Shown: positions 46,384 through 55,933, counted from the first letter of the stretch. The stretch: 64,000 nucleotides of DNA from SZUA-430 sp034440355 (GCA_034440355.1 JAWXBY010000016.1:1-64000), one strand, 5' to 3'. Notes: generated from the sequence alone by a model not told the origin. Numbers and translations: made by a program.

Positions 46384-46429
46384 GTGGGACACGTTGTGGG
46401 ACAGCTGACCCCTGTCCCGCATGTCCCAC
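46384..46429. repeat. Two-tier inverted repeat of GTGGGACA/TGTCCCAC motifs
   Basis: GTGGGACA at 46384-46391 is inverted at 46422-46429, and GGGACAG at 46398-46404 is inverted at 46412-46418, so four copies of a GGGACA motif form a long hairpin with an internal loop. It lies about 50 bases beyond the stop codon of the minus-strand secretion adaptor gene, so it is at the 3' end of that operon. No T-run follows on either strand. Confidence 0.6.
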
Positions 46430-46479
46430 TTGAAACGGCGCCATGGACCCAGTCAGTGGCTACACAACGACGAACGCCG

Positions 46480-47874
46480 CTACTCCTCCCGCATCGCGTG
46501 TTCGACGCGGCGGCTTAGGGGGGCGATCATGTATTCGAGCGGGGTGTGTTCGCCGAGACTGATCATCACTTCGGCGGGCAGGCCCGGCTGGAGTGTGGCG
46601 CTGCCCAAAGCGGCTTGAACGGCGGCGCGGTCCATTTCGATTTCCGCGAGATAATAAGGCATGCCGGTGCGCTCATCGACGAGACGGTCGGCGGAAATAC
46701 CCACGACCTTTCCATCGACGACGGGCTGCGAGCGCGTCTTGAAGGGGCTGAGCCGTACGCGCGCCGCCGTTCCCGCGCGCACGTTGTCGGCGTCGTCGGG
46801 ATTGATGTGCGCCTCAACGACCAGGCGGTCGCGGCCCGGCACGATCTCAAGCAGCTTGTCGCCGCTGCGCACGACTTCGCCTTGGGTGTGCACCGCCAAC
46901 GCCACCACCGTGCCGGCCGAGGGCGAGATGATGGTCGTGCGCTCGAACGCGTCTTTGGCGGCCTTGATGCGATTGGCGAGTTCGAAGCGGCGGCGCTGCG
47001 CGTCGCGCATTTCGCCCGCGATCTGGTCCAGGCGCTCGTTCTTGATGTTGATGACTTGCACGTCGACTTCGCTGGCCTTCAGCTTGTTCTCGGCGATCGA
47101 CGATTGGAGTGCGCCCTTCTGGCCGTCCAGCGCCGCGCGCGCGCGTTTGAGCGCGAGCAAGTTCGGCAAACGTGCGAGGCCCTGGTCGTAGAGCTTTTGG
47201 ATGCCCTCATGCTCCTGATCGATCAAGACGGTCTGACGGGCGATCGAGCGGATTTGCGCATCGAGGCCCTGCACGATCTCGAGATATTGGTCCTTGCGGC
47301 CGGTCAGGACGGCGATCTCGCCGCGAAAGGTTTCGCGGCGCTGTGCGAACAGTTTCGTTTGTCCGGAAATCGCGGCCTGCGCCGCCGGGATCGCCGCGCG
47401 ATCGGTCAATTCGGCCGGGAGTTTGAGTTCGTCAGCGTCGGCGAGTTCGGCATCCAGCCTCGCCTCCAGCGCCAGGACCGCGTCTTGCTCCGACAGCAGG
47501 ATGTCGAGCGCGGTCAGCGATTGGGTCTTGCTGAGAATGATCAGGGCTTGGCCGGCAGAGACGACGTCGCCGTCGTTGACCAGCACGCGCTCGACGATGC
47601 CGCCTTCGAAATGCTCGACCTTCTTGCGCTTGCCCTCGACGCTCACGACACCGCTGGCGATGACGGCGCTGTCGAGCGTGACGAAGCTTGCCCAGGTGAG
47701 AAAGACAACGAGGAAGCCCATGATGCCGAGCGCGCCGATCCGCGCGGGCGAGGACATGCGGAACGGGTCGTCGCCGTCGGTGTGCATGAGAAACGCCCAG
47801 AAGCGCCTCATCCCACGGGCGGCGAGACTGCGGCCCCGGTCAAGCCAACCACGGACCTTCTGAAGCCAGTTCAT
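46480..47874 (-). CDS. Type I secretion periplasmic adaptor, HlyD/PrtE family
   Basis: This is the membrane fusion protein of a type I secretion system, 464 residues. It has a cytoplasmic N-terminus, one membrane helix near residues 46-68 (ALGIMGFLVVFLTWASFVTLD), and a lipoyl half (GGIVERVLVNDGDVVSAGQALIIL). A long coiled coil follows, then TIISPSAGTVVALAVHTQGEVVRSGDKLLEIVPGRDRLVVEAHINPDDADNV and the C-terminal end MISLGEHTPLEYMIAPLSRRVEHAMREE, typical of PrtE/AprE. The ATG overlaps the ATPase gene stop (ATGA). It would link the ATPase to a TolC-like outer-membrane channel, which is not encoded nearby. Confidence 0.92.
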   Translation of the reverse strand: MNWLQKVRGWLDRGRSLAARGMRRFWAFLMHTDGDDPFRMSSPARIGALGIMGFLVVFLTWASFVTLDSAVIASGVVSVEGKRKKVEHFEGGIVERVLVNDGDVVSAGQALIILSKTQSLTALDILLSEQDAVLALEARLDAELADADELKLPAELTDRAAIPAAQAAISGQTKLFAQRRETFRGEIAVLTGRKDQYLEIVQGLDAQIRSIARQTVLIDQEHEGIQKLYDQGLARLPNLLALKRARAALDGQKGALQSSIAENKLKASEVDVQVINIKNERLDQIAGEMRDAQRRRFELANRIKAAKDAFERTTIISPSAGTVVALAVHTQGEVVRSGDKLLEIVPGRDRLVVEAHINPDDADNVRAGTAARVRLSPFKTRSQPVVDGKVVGISADRLVDERTGMPYYLAEIEMDRAAVQAALGSATLQPGLPAEVMISLGEHTPLEYMIAPLSRRVEHAMREE

Positions 47875-49667
47875 GTCATCTCACTTCCGCTGGCTGTCGT
47901 CTTGGCCGGCGACGAGGGGTTGGCGGGCGACGACGGGTTGGCGACGCGCATGACGCGTCTCAACATCTCATCCCGCGGGCCGAACTCGCCGGTTCCGCCG
48001 CGCAGCAGCAATACCTTGTCAACGACCGCAACCGCGCTTGGCCGGTGCGACACGGCGATGACCGTCACGCGACGCTCGCGCAATCCTTGCAGGACGGCAC
48101 GCAGTTCCGACTCGCCGTCGCCGTCGAGATGGGATTCGGGTTCGTCGAGAACGACGATGGGCGGGCGCGAATAGAGCGCGGTCGCAAGAGCGATCCGCTG
48201 CATCTGCCCGCCCGAGAGGCGAATGCCGCCGATGCCGATGGGTGTGTCGTACCCCTGCGGCAAACTCAGAATGAGGTCATGGGCGCCGGCATCGCGCGCC
48301 GCCTGCACGACCGCTTCCGCGTTCGCTTCGCCAAAGCGCGCGATGTTCTGCGCGATCGTGCCACCGATCGGCAGCGGCGATTGCGGCAGGTAGCCGATCC
48401 AGCGGCCCAAGTCGCCCGCTTGCCATTGCACGACTTCGGCGCCGTCGATGCGAATCTTGCCGACGGCGCATGGCGCGAGCCCGACAATGGCCCGCAGCAA
48501 CGTCGACTTGCCGGTGCCGGACGGGCCGATGATCGCCATTTGCTCGCCCGGCTCAAGCTGGAAGGATACCCGGGTGAAGAGCGGGCGCGCGCCCCCGGGC
48601 GGTGCGACCGCGATGCCGTCGGCCGCAATACGGCCCTGCGGCGCCGGCAATTGCATCGCATCGGTCGTGTCGGGCTGCGCCGCGTAGAGGGCGTCCATAC
48701 GCCTTGCGGCCTCGCGCGCCGCAAGTACGGTCTTCCAAGAGCCGATGATGCCGTCGATCGGTGTTACCGCGCGGGCGCCTAAGATCGAGCCGGCGATGAT
48801 GCCGCCCACAGACAATTCACCGGCCAGCGCGAGCGCGGCGCCGAGTCCGAGCAGCCCGACCTGCAAGAACAGACGTAGAAATCGCGACAGGGCGGAGAGC
48901 AACGACTCGCGTTCGAGCGTGTCGAGCGTGTGGATGACGGCGTCACGCGTGCGTTTCTGCCAGGTCGACGTGATGTTTCCAGCGGCGCCCATCGCGATCA
49001 TCGCTTCGCCCGACCGCGCGGCGCTTTCGGCGAATTGCATCGCCTTCAAATGTTCGGCGGCGTTTCTTGCGGATGTCGCAGCGTTCGTACGATCGTTGGC
49101 GTAGGCAACTGCAAACAGACACAGGCCGATCGCGAGCGCCGACCAAAAGATTATCGGGTGCAGCCAGAACAACAGTAGGAAGTAGATGGGGCTCCACGGC
49201 AGATCACACGCGACGGCCGCCGTCTGCGAGCCGATGGCGCTGCGAATGGTCTCAAGATCCCGCAGCGGTTGGATCGAGGGTCCTTCCGATGACGCGCCCT
49301 TCAGTTGCGACTTGAACGCGGCGCCGCCAAGACGATCGCTGACGCGCGCGCCCAAGCGCTGCAGCAGTAACGAGCGCACGCCTTCCAAACCCGTCATCGC
49401 CGCAAGCGCAACGAAAGCGATCGCGGTCAAGGCAATCAGCGTGTCGACGCTGTAGGAACTCAAAACCCGATCGTAGATTTGAAGCATGTACAGTGAGCTG
49501 GTCAGGCCCAACAGATTGATCGCGAGGCTGAACCCCAGGACAGTCCAGAGCGACTGACGCTGTTCCATGATGGCCTGCCACACGGCGCCCGCCGGCTCCT
49601 GGCGGGCCGCACGCGCAAACCCCAGCGCCATGGACGCCGATCGCGCTTGGTCGCGCATGCTCGTCAT
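47871..49667 (-). CDS. Type I secretion ABC transporter, PrtD/AprD family
   Basis: This is an inner-membrane ABC exporter of 598 residues with fused membrane and ATPase domains. Helices occupy about residues 38-310 (LWTVLGFSLAINLLGLTSSLYMLQIYDRVLSS). The nucleotide-binding domain has Walker A IIGPSGTGKSTLLRAI, signature LSGGQMQRIALA and Walker B PPIVVLDEPESHLDGDGE. There is no C39 peptidase domain, so the substrate is not cut at a GG site and is likely an RTX-type or other protein with a C-terminal signal. GAGGGG precedes the ATG. No RTX substrate with GGxGxDxxx repeats is encoded in this window. Confidence 0.93.
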   Translation of the reverse strand: MTSMRDQARSASMALGFARAARQEPAGAVWQAIMEQRQSLWTVLGFSLAINLLGLTSSLYMLQIYDRVLSSYSVDTLIALTAIAFVALAAMTGLEGVRSLLLQRLGARVSDRLGGAAFKSQLKGASSEGPSIQPLRDLETIRSAIGSQTAAVACDLPWSPIYFLLLFWLHPIIFWSALAIGLCLFAVAYANDRTNAATSARNAAEHLKAMQFAESAARSGEAMIAMGAAGNITSTWQKRTRDAVIHTLDTLERESLLSALSRFLRLFLQVGLLGLGAALALAGELSVGGIIAGSILGARAVTPIDGIIGSWKTVLAAREAARRMDALYAAQPDTTDAMQLPAPQGRIAADGIAVAPPGGARPLFTRVSFQLEPGEQMAIIGPSGTGKSTLLRAIVGLAPCAVGKIRIDGAEVVQWQAGDLGRWIGYLPQSPLPIGGTIAQNIARFGEANAEAVVQAARDAGAHDLILSLPQGYDTPIGIGGIRLSGGQMQRIALATALYSRPPIVVLDEPESHLDGDGESELRAVLQGLRERRVTVIAVSHRPSAVAVVDKVLLLRGGTGEFGPRDEMLRRVMRVANPSSPANPSSPAKTTASGSEMT

Positions 49668-49884
49668 AAAGTCCCCTCGGCAACCGCCGGTTGCCGTCGC
49701 AACCCGCGCGTCGCCCGCCCCGTCCCCATTCGGGGAGACAGTAGTGCTCCGTATACAGACCTTACAAGTTGGTCAGGCGGGTGATCGTGCAGCGCTTTAG
49801 GGGCAGCCACACATAGGCTGCTCCGCTCAAGGTTGTCCAAACACGGAGGGACGCAACCTCCGCTTGGGCACTTGGGGCCGGGCG

Positions 49885-50460
49885 CTAGTTGCCGCTGACG
49901 ATGCGCCAGCTGCCGTCGGGTTGGCGGCAGGCGACGCCGTAGGCGTTCTCGGGCCTTCCGTCGATGAAGACCCGCTGGGAGAACTCGCGGCATGGGCCTT
50001 CGTAGCCCTGATAGCCGTCGTCGTAGTAGTCGCCCGGCGTCACGTAGCCGTAATTGTTCGTGTACGGATTACGCCATTCGTATTCGCGCTCGTCGTCGGA
50101 GTCGAAGGCGTCGTAGTAGGTGTTGTTGTAGTAGTAGGCGTCGTGGTGATCGTCCGTGCAGCTGTCCTTGGCGATCGCGTTGCCGGCGATGCCGCCCAGG
50201 ATCACGCCGCCGATGGTCGCGGCCGTTCTGCCGGAGCCGTGGCCGAACTGATTGCCGATGACGCCACCGACGACGGCGCCGAGACCGGTGCCGACCGCGA
50301 CGTCGGCGTCACAGTTGGACGAGCGGTGGTGGCCGCGGTGGCTCGGCTGGGGCTGATATTGGCCGTAGTCGCCGTAGACCTGGCCCGTGGCGGAGGCCGG
50401 GGCGGCGGCTAGGATCGTCAGGCTGGCGGCGGCAAGGGCTGTGAAGGCGGATTTGAACAC
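49885..50460 (-). CDS. Glycine-zipper 2TM domain protein
   Basis: A secreted or outer-membrane-associated protein of 191 residues. A signal peptide ends at PASA before TGQ. Near residues 53-98 is a glycine zipper (VAVGTGLGAVVGGVIGNQFGHG and TIGGVILGGIAGNAIAKD), as in the Rickettsia 17-kDa antigen and SlyB group. A Tyr/Asp-rich low-complexity stretch follows, and the end is a small domain with PCREFSQRVFIDGRPENAYGVACRQPDGSWRIV, as in many alphaproteobacterial surface antigens with two conserved cysteines. The start is a GTG with GGGAGAAG upstream. Its role is probably envelope stability. Confidence 0.82.
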   Translation of the reverse strand: MFKSAFTALAAASLTILAAAPASATGQVYGDYGQYQPQPSHRGHHRSSNCDADVAVGTGLGAVVGGVIGNQFGHGSGRTAATIGGVILGGIAGNAIAKDSCTDDHHDAYYYNNTYYDAFDSDDEREYEWRNPYTNNYGYVTPGDYYDDGYQGYEGPCREFSQRVFIDGRPENAYGVACRQPDGSWRIVSGN

Positions 50461-50676
50461 GAGACGCTTCTCCCATCGTCGAGGTTGCCGTGAAATATAG
50501 GGAACCTAGCGCGGGGCCGCGAGAGTGCGTCTGTCACGCGGGTTAGCGTTGACTTAAATCTACGATATTTCAATAACTTGCGCCGTGACGTGAAATTTGA
50601 TCGTCAGCACATCTTGTGCGGGCAGGCGGATTCGCGTTTCATCCTTCCCCTGGGGAATACGACAAATTTGGTGGGG

Positions 50677-51288
50677 ATGATGGGGGCAAAGCTCGCGGTC
50701 TTGGCGGCCTTGGCGTTGGTGCTGGGCGGCTGCTCGGTTGTGCGGTCCTACGTGGCCGACAAGGACATGGGCGGCGTCGTTAAGTATTGCGAGAAGAAGC
50801 GCTCCAATCCCGCCGTCGCGTCGCTGATCGGAAAGCTGCCGATCGTGAACGTGGATGAGATTACGCCGGAGATGCTGGCGTTGGACGCGAAGCCGACGGC
50901 GGCCGATGTCGAGGCGATCCGAGCCCTCTCGCGCGATCAGCGCGAATGCCGCGACCGCATCGACACCGTTTCCAAAGATCATTGGCCGACGGAAGCGGCG
51001 ATGCGGAAGGCGATGGCACTGAAGCACGATCTGGTGACGGCCGAATTGCTCAAGCAGAACCTGACCTACGGCAACGCGAACCGGCTCTATCAAGAAGCCG
51101 CCCTCGACGCCGAAAGCCGGATCAGTGAAGAGCGGAAGGAACAGATCTACCTGGCGCGCCAAGGCGAGGCCGAAGCCTGGCGCACGATCGGCGACGGTAT
51201 CCGCGCCATCGCCGGCGAGCATAAGCCAGAGGCGACGAACGATCCGTGCACATGGGCCGGTAACTCGATCGATTGCGGCGGCCAGTAG
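50677..51288 (+). CDS. Hypothetical lipoprotein
   Basis: I do not recognise this 203-residue product. The N-terminus, MMGAKLAVLAALALVLGGCSVV, is a lipoprotein signal with lipobox LGGC. The mature part is helical and charged, with YCEKKRSNPAVASLIGKLPI, RDQRECRDRID and a C-terminal pair of cysteines in DPCTWAGNSIDCGG. The start was placed at the ATG pair 50677/50680, after GGGG, because the frame upstream contains no signal peptide. It is upstream of the DUF4337 gene and may share its transcript. Confidence 0.65.
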   Translation: MMGAKLAVLAALALVLGGCSVVRSYVADKDMGGVVKYCEKKRSNPAVASLIGKLPIVNVDEITPEMLALDAKPTAADVEAIRALSRDQRECRDRIDTVSKDHWPTEAAMRKAMALKHDLVTAELLKQNLTYGNANRLYQEAALDAESRISEERKEQIYLARQGEAEAWRTIGDGIRAIAGEHKPEATNDPCTWAGNSIDCGGQ

Positions 51289-51327
51289 GCTTGCGCTTGA
51301 ATGACGCTTCTCGATTCGGAGGAGCGT

Positions 51328-51894
51328 ATGCCTGAAGCCCTGGAACTCGAATTCAACGAGCGCAATAAGCGCATCGGCATCCTAATCGCGATCCTGGCCG
51401 GGATCCTTGCCTTCACTGAAGCCGCCGGCAACAACGCTTCCTCCGACGCGCTGCGCGGCACGATCGAGGCGTCGAATACCTGGGCCTTCTTCCAAGCCAA
51501 GACCATTCGCATGACGACACTGCGCACGCAGGCGGATGCGTTGGAGTTGACCAGCACACAGATGCCCGCAGGTGCGCGGCAGGACGCGGTGAAGAAACAG
51601 ATCGCCGACTGGCGCGCGACGGCCGAGCGCTATGACAGCGAACCGGCGACGGGCGAAGGGCGCAAGGAGCTTTCCGCGAAGGCCAAGGAGATCGAAGCCG
51701 CGCGCGATGAAGCGGCGGCCGCGAATAGCACGTATGATCTCGCAAGCGGGGCCCTGCAGTTGGGCATTCTGCTGGCGTCGGCGGCCGTGGTGACGTCGGT
51801 GCTGTGGCTTGCCTATATCGGCGCGGGGCTCGGCGTGGTCGGTGCGCTGTTTGGCGCGTTCGGGATTTGGGCGCCGCATTTGTTGGGCGGATAA
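51328..51894 (+). CDS. DUF4337 membrane protein
   Basis: This matches a conserved family of unknown function. The 188-residue product has one N-terminal helix (IGILIAILAGILAFTEAAG), a central coiled-coil stretch starting NNASSDALRGTIEASNTWAFFQAKTIR, and two C-terminal helices (GALQLGILLASAAVVTSVLWLAYIG and LGVVGALFGAFGIWA). The N-A-WAFFQAK phrase is the hallmark of DUF4337. The ATG at 51328 has GGAGG seven bases upstream, so it was preferred to one nine codons earlier. The acylase gene follows after eight bases. Confidence 0.8.
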   Translation: MPEALELEFNERNKRIGILIAILAGILAFTEAAGNNASSDALRGTIEASNTWAFFQAKTIRMTTLRTQADALELTSTQMPAGARQDAVKKQIADWRATAERYDSEPATGEGRKELSAKAKEIEAARDEAAAANSTYDLASGALQLGILLASAAVVTSVLWLAYIGAGLGVVGALFGAFGIWAPHLLGG

Positions 51895-51902
51895 GGAGAT
51901 CT

Positions 51903-54050
51903 ATGCGGCGGGGGCTTGTTTGGGGCGGAGGCGCGATTGCGCTTCTGGCGATCGCGTTCATTGTCTTCTTGCGGCCGGTTTGGGTGCCGGCGTTTGACGG
52001 CGCGCCTTATCTGAAGGTTGGCGAGACGTATGACGTGCGCGTTTTACGCGATACGTATGGCGTGCCGCATGTCTATGGGAAGACGGATGCGGATGTTGCG
52101 TTCGGGCTTGCTTATGCGCATGCGGAGGACGACTTCGCGACCATCCAGCAATCGTTGATGACGAGTCGCGGGCGGCTCGGTCTCGTCGACAGCTACCTGC
52201 CGCGGCTCCTTGGTCGTGCCGAAGGCGCGGATCCGGCGATCACGGATTACCTCGTGCGGCTGCTGCGCGTGCGCGAGCGGATCGAGGTGGGATATGAGCG
52301 CGAGCTTCCGGCGGCGACACGGGCGGTGCTCGACGGCTATGCGGACGGGATCAATCTCTACGCGGCGCAGCATCCCGATCGCGTCGTGGCGGGGTTCACG
52401 CCGGCGACGGGGCGGGATGTGGCGGCCGGGTTCGTGTTTTTCACGCCGCTGTTCTTCGGGTTGGAGCGGCACATCCGCGATCTCTTCGAACCGACGCGGC
52501 AGTACGAGGTTTCGACGGGCGAAGGCGGCGGGTCGAACGCGATGGCCGTTGCGCCGAAGCGGTCGGCGGACGGCGTGACGCGGCTGCTGATCAATTCGCA
52601 TCAGCCGTATACGGGGCCGCTCGCTTGGTATGAAGCGCGGCTGAAGTCGCAGCAGGGGTGGGACATGGCCGGCGGCGTGTTTCCCGGCTCGCCGTTTATT
52701 CTGCATGGCTTCGGACCGAAGCTCGGGTGGGCGAATACGGTGAACCAGCCCGACCTCGCCGATGTGTATGTGCTGACCGTCAATCCGGACAATCCGAACC
52801 AGTACAAGTTCGACGGCGCGTGGCGCGAATTTGAGCGTGCGGAGGCGGAGATTCAGTTGCGCTTGCTAGGACCGATTGCGATCCGCGTGACGCGCGAGGT
52901 TCTGAGTTCCGTCTATGGGCCGGTGGTTCAACGGCCGCACGGTACTTATGCGATCCGCTATGCGACGCACGACAGGGTCAATCAGGTGCAGGAGTATTAT
53001 GCGCTGAACAAGGCGCAGAGTTGGGATGAGTTTACGGCCGCGTTGAAGCTGCAGGCGACGCCGAGCCAGAACTACACCTATGCGGATGCGGCCGGACATA
53101 TTGCGTATGTCTACAATGCTGTATTTCCCGTGCGCGATCCCGCGTTCGATTGGCAGGAGTATTTGCCGGGCGACACGTCGCGGACGTTGTGGACGCAGTA
53201 TCTGCCGTTCGATGCGATTCCGAAGGTCGTCGACCCGCCGTCCGGGTTTGTGTTCAATGCGAACAACCTACCGTTCACGGCGAGCGATCCGGCGGATGAT
53301 TTGAAGCGCGAGGCGTTCTCGCCGACGCTTGGCATCGAGACGCGGGCGACCAATCGCGGGCTGCGGCTGGCGGAATTGCTGAGCGCGGATACTTCGATCA
53401 CGCGCGAGGAATTTCGCACGATCAAATTCGACAAGACCTATTCGGCGCGATCGCAGATGGCGGAGGTGGTGGCGGAACTTCTCGCGCATGACTTCAAGGG
53501 CGATGTGTTGATGACGAAAGCGCAGGATGTCCTGCGGTCGTATGACATGACGGCGAAGGCCGAAAGCCGCGGCGCGGCGCTGGCCATCATCACCGCCCTG
53601 CCCGCCGTGGTGCCGACGTTCAGCGGCAAGCCGCGGCAGGATCCGGCGCCGCTGTTCCATGCGGCGGCGACCTTGTTGATGAAGCACTATGGCCGGCTCG
53701 ACCCGACCTGGGGCGAGGTCAACCGCTTTCGCCGCGGTGCGATCGATGCGGCGGCGAGCGGCGGGCCGGATGTATTGCGCGCGATCGAGTCGTCGTTCGA
53801 GCCGGACGCCGACGGCAAGTTCGAGGCGCGCAAGGGCGATACGCTGATCTACTTCGTCGAGTGGGACGCACAGGGCAAGGTCAGCGCGCAGAGCATCCAT
53901 CAGTTCGGTTCGGCGACGCTTGATGCGTCGTCGCCGCACTACGCGGATCAAGCGCCGATGTATCTGCGCGAGGAGATGAAGCCTGTGTGGCTCGATGAGG
54001 CCGACGTGCGGCAGCATCTGGAGCGCGAGTATCGGCCGGGGCGGCCGTAA
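51903..54050 (+). CDS. Penicillin acylase family N-terminal nucleophile hydrolase
   Basis: This is a predicted periplasmic amidase of the penicillin amidase/AHL acylase family, 715 residues. A short N-terminal membrane or signal segment (IALLAIAFIVFLRPVWV) is followed by the alpha chain with VRVLRDTYGVPHVYGKTDADVAFGLAYAHAEDDF. The autocatalytic processing site is at GEGGGSNAMAV, where Ser211 would become the N-terminal nucleophile of the beta chain, followed by HQPYTGPLAWYEARL. AGG AG lies just before the ATG at 51903. Substrates in the family range from beta-lactams to quorum-sensing acyl-homoserine lactones and pyoverdine precursors, so activity must be tested. Confidence 0.86.
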   Translation: MRRGLVWGGGAIALLAIAFIVFLRPVWVPAFDGAPYLKVGETYDVRVLRDTYGVPHVYGKTDADVAFGLAYAHAEDDFATIQQSLMTSRGRLGLVDSYLPRLLGRAEGADPAITDYLVRLLRVRERIEVGYERELPAATRAVLDGYADGINLYAAQHPDRVVAGFTPATGRDVAAGFVFFTPLFFGLERHIRDLFEPTRQYEVSTGEGGGSNAMAVAPKRSADGVTRLLINSHQPYTGPLAWYEARLKSQQGWDMAGGVFPGSPFILHGFGPKLGWANTVNQPDLADVYVLTVNPDNPNQYKFDGAWREFERAEAEIQLRLLGPIAIRVTREVLSSVYGPVVQRPHGTYAIRYATHDRVNQVQEYYALNKAQSWDEFTAALKLQATPSQNYTYADAAGHIAYVYNAVFPVRDPAFDWQEYLPGDTSRTLWTQYLPFDAIPKVVDPPSGFVFNANNLPFTASDPADDLKREAFSPTLGIETRATNRGLRLAELLSADTSITREEFRTIKFDKTYSARSQMAEVVAELLAHDFKGDVLMTKAQDVLRSYDMTAKAESRGAALAIITALPAVVPTFSGKPRQDPAPLFHAAATLLMKHYGRLDPTWGEVNRFRRGAIDAAASGGPDVLRAIESSFEPDADGKFEARKGDTLIYFVEWDAQGKVSAQSIHQFGSATLDASSPHYADQAPMYLREEMKPVWLDEADVRQHLEREYRPGRP

Positions 54051-54071
54051 CCGCCCCGGGGATTTATCCGC

Positions 54072-55913
54072 TTACACCAAGTCCTTCAGCAGGATGTTGA
54101 TCGTCAGGCGTTGGCCGCCGCGCAACACTTCCAAGATCAGGTTGGTGCCTGCCGGCGCCTTCTTCAGCAGGCGCAGGTCGGGGAGCGAGATGTCGGTCAC
54201 GGCGCGTTTGCCGTTGACGGCGACGATGCGGTCGCCGCGTTTGAGGCCTGCGGCTTCGGCGGGCGATTGGGTGATCACGTCGACGACGTCGAAGGCGCCG
54301 TCGCCGAGGTTTACCCAGAAGCCGGCCCGGTCGAAGACGTCGGGTTCGGCGTGGTGCTTGTTCTTCTCGAAGAAGATTTCGTGGCCGGCGTAGTTCCAGA
54401 CGATGTTGAACTTCTTCAGCACGCCCGCGCCGACGTTGCCGGCCTGATAGGCGTCGACGAATGACCCGGCTTTCGCCTGGCTGAGTTCGACGATCGGCGC
54501 GTCGACCGAGACGCCGCCCAGCGAGAATTTTTTGCCGCGCACGACCCATGAGCGCGCGGGGCCGCCGACGCCCCAACCGGTGACGCCTTGATACTTCGCG
54601 CCGTAACGCTGGATCAGATTGTGTTTGGCGACGAACGGCGACATGAGGTCGAGCGTCGAGCGCGAGCCGGTGTCGAGCGCGAACTTGCCGGGGATGCCGT
54701 CGATTTCGCCCATGACTTCGGGCGTGCGTTCGTTGAGGTCCATGGGCACGCGCACGCCAGGGCCGCGGTAGGTGAAGTTCGCTGGTTCGATCAGCGCGAC
54801 CTTCGAGTCTTCGTAGTCGAGACGGACGATGAAGCGTTTGAAGACCTCGTAGCCGATGATGCCGGTGATGGGCTTGCCTTCGACCTCTTTGAAGGCTTCG
54901 AGGCCGATGACGACGAAGGTTTGATTGTCGAGGACGGCGTCGCCGACTTGCATGCGTGCGACCTTGGTGAAGCCCGCCTCTTTGCTTTCGTCGCCGGAGC
55001 CCGTGGCCTGAACCGCGCCTTCGGACTTGAGGCCCAGTTCGCGCGCGACTGTCGGCGTGATGACGTTGAGTCCGCCGGTGTCGAACAGGAAGTCAAAGGG
55101 GCGGCCGTTGAGGCGCACTTCCATGTAGATGTGATTGTTCACGAGGCGGAAGGGGATGGTCGTGCTGTTGCCGCGCAGGAAGCCGAAGTCGCGCTTCGGC
55201 GGTGGCGGCGGCGCGAAAGCGGTGCGCGGCGCGGTCGCCTCGAACGTCACGTTTTCCACCTTCATATGCGCGTCGTATTTCACTTCGCCGTTCGTTTGGC
55301 GCGCGGTGTGGGCGATGAGTTTGCCGTCGACGGCGCGATAGTCGCTGAAATACGTCGTGCGGAGTTCGCGCGCATTGCGTTCGGCGATGCGGTCGATGAG
55401 GAACGTCTTGGCGTCGATCCACATATCGAACGGCCGGCCGCCGTCGGGCAGGATACGCAGGACGTGCAGTTTGCGCGCGCCGTCGGGCGTTTCGCCGGCG
55501 TACTCAATGCGAGCTTGTGCACGGTCGGCGTACCAATAGGCGTGCGAGCGGCGGTAGGCTTCGTTGATTGCGGCTTGGCGTGGACCGTCGGCGCCTTGGA
55601 TCGCGACCTCGCCCGAGGCGTCTTGTTCCCACACCGTCTTTCCGTCGAAGCCGGACGCGCCCTTGAAAGCGCCGAGGTCATAGGAGTCCGCGTAGGCGCC
55701 GGTGCGTGCGTCTTCAAAGCTTTCCGCGGTGCCTTTCAGACCCGACGTTTCCATGCGCGACTTCGTACGAACGAACGCCACGCTGTCCCAGGCGTTGCCG
55801 CCGGTTGCGGCCTTGTTGCGAGCGAGGACGTCGGCGGCGCGCGGGTCGGGCGCGGCGAAGGCCGCGGGCACGATCAGAATCAGCGCGAAAATGGCGGCCG
55901 CGATACGGCGCAT
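54072..55913 (-). CDS. Secreted two-domain retropepsin-like aspartyl protease with PDZ domain
   Basis: A 613-residue exported protein. A signal peptide ends near AAFAA. A beta-rich domain follows, like an outer-membrane lipoprotein-sorting fold (AATGGNAWDSVAFVRTKSRMETSGLKG and DIWIDAKTFL-type), up to about residue 225. Two aspartyl-protease-like halves each carry a DTG: D278 in FLFDTGGLNVI and D414 in FALDTGSRSTLDL. They are followed by a PDZ domain (VVDVITQSPAEAAGLKRGDRIVAVNG). The two DTG motifs could form one active site. GGGGAGAG precedes the ATG at 55913. The gene is divergent from a TrmB-type regulator with an inverted repeat between them. The substrate is unknown. Confidence 0.82.
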   Translation of the reverse strand: MRRIAAAIFALILIVPAAFAAPDPRAADVLARNKAATGGNAWDSVAFVRTKSRMETSGLKGTAESFEDARTGAYADSYDLGAFKGASGFDGKTVWEQDASGEVAIQGADGPRQAAINEAYRRSHAYWYADRAQARIEYAGETPDGARKLHVLRILPDGGRPFDMWIDAKTFLIDRIAERNARELRTTYFSDYRAVDGKLIAHTARQTNGEVKYDAHMKVENVTFEATAPRTAFAPPPPPKRDFGFLRGNSTTIPFRLVNNHIYMEVRLNGRPFDFLFDTGGLNVITPTVARELGLKSEGAVQATGSGDESKEAGFTKVARMQVGDAVLDNQTFVVIGLEAFKEVEGKPITGIIGYEVFKRFIVRLDYEDSKVALIEPANFTYRGPGVRVPMDLNERTPEVMGEIDGIPGKFALDTGSRSTLDLMSPFVAKHNLIQRYGAKYQGVTGWGVGGPARSWVVRGKKFSLGGVSVDAPIVELSQAKAGSFVDAYQAGNVGAGVLKKFNIVWNYAGHEIFFEKNKHHAEPDVFDRAGFWVNLGDGAFDVVDVITQSPAEAAGLKRGDRIVAVNGKRAVTDISLPDLRLLKKAPAGTNLILEVLRGGQRLTINILLKDLV

Positions 55914-55933
55914 GGCAGGCTCTCCCCACAGGG

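Noticed and set aside
46384..46429. An attachment site of an integrated element
   Set aside because: No tRNA gene, integrase or direct repeat of the site is present in the window.
46196..46518. A 106-codon plus-strand frame after the membrane protein gene
   Set aside because: It runs through the inverted repeats, has no ribosome binding site and no protein motif.
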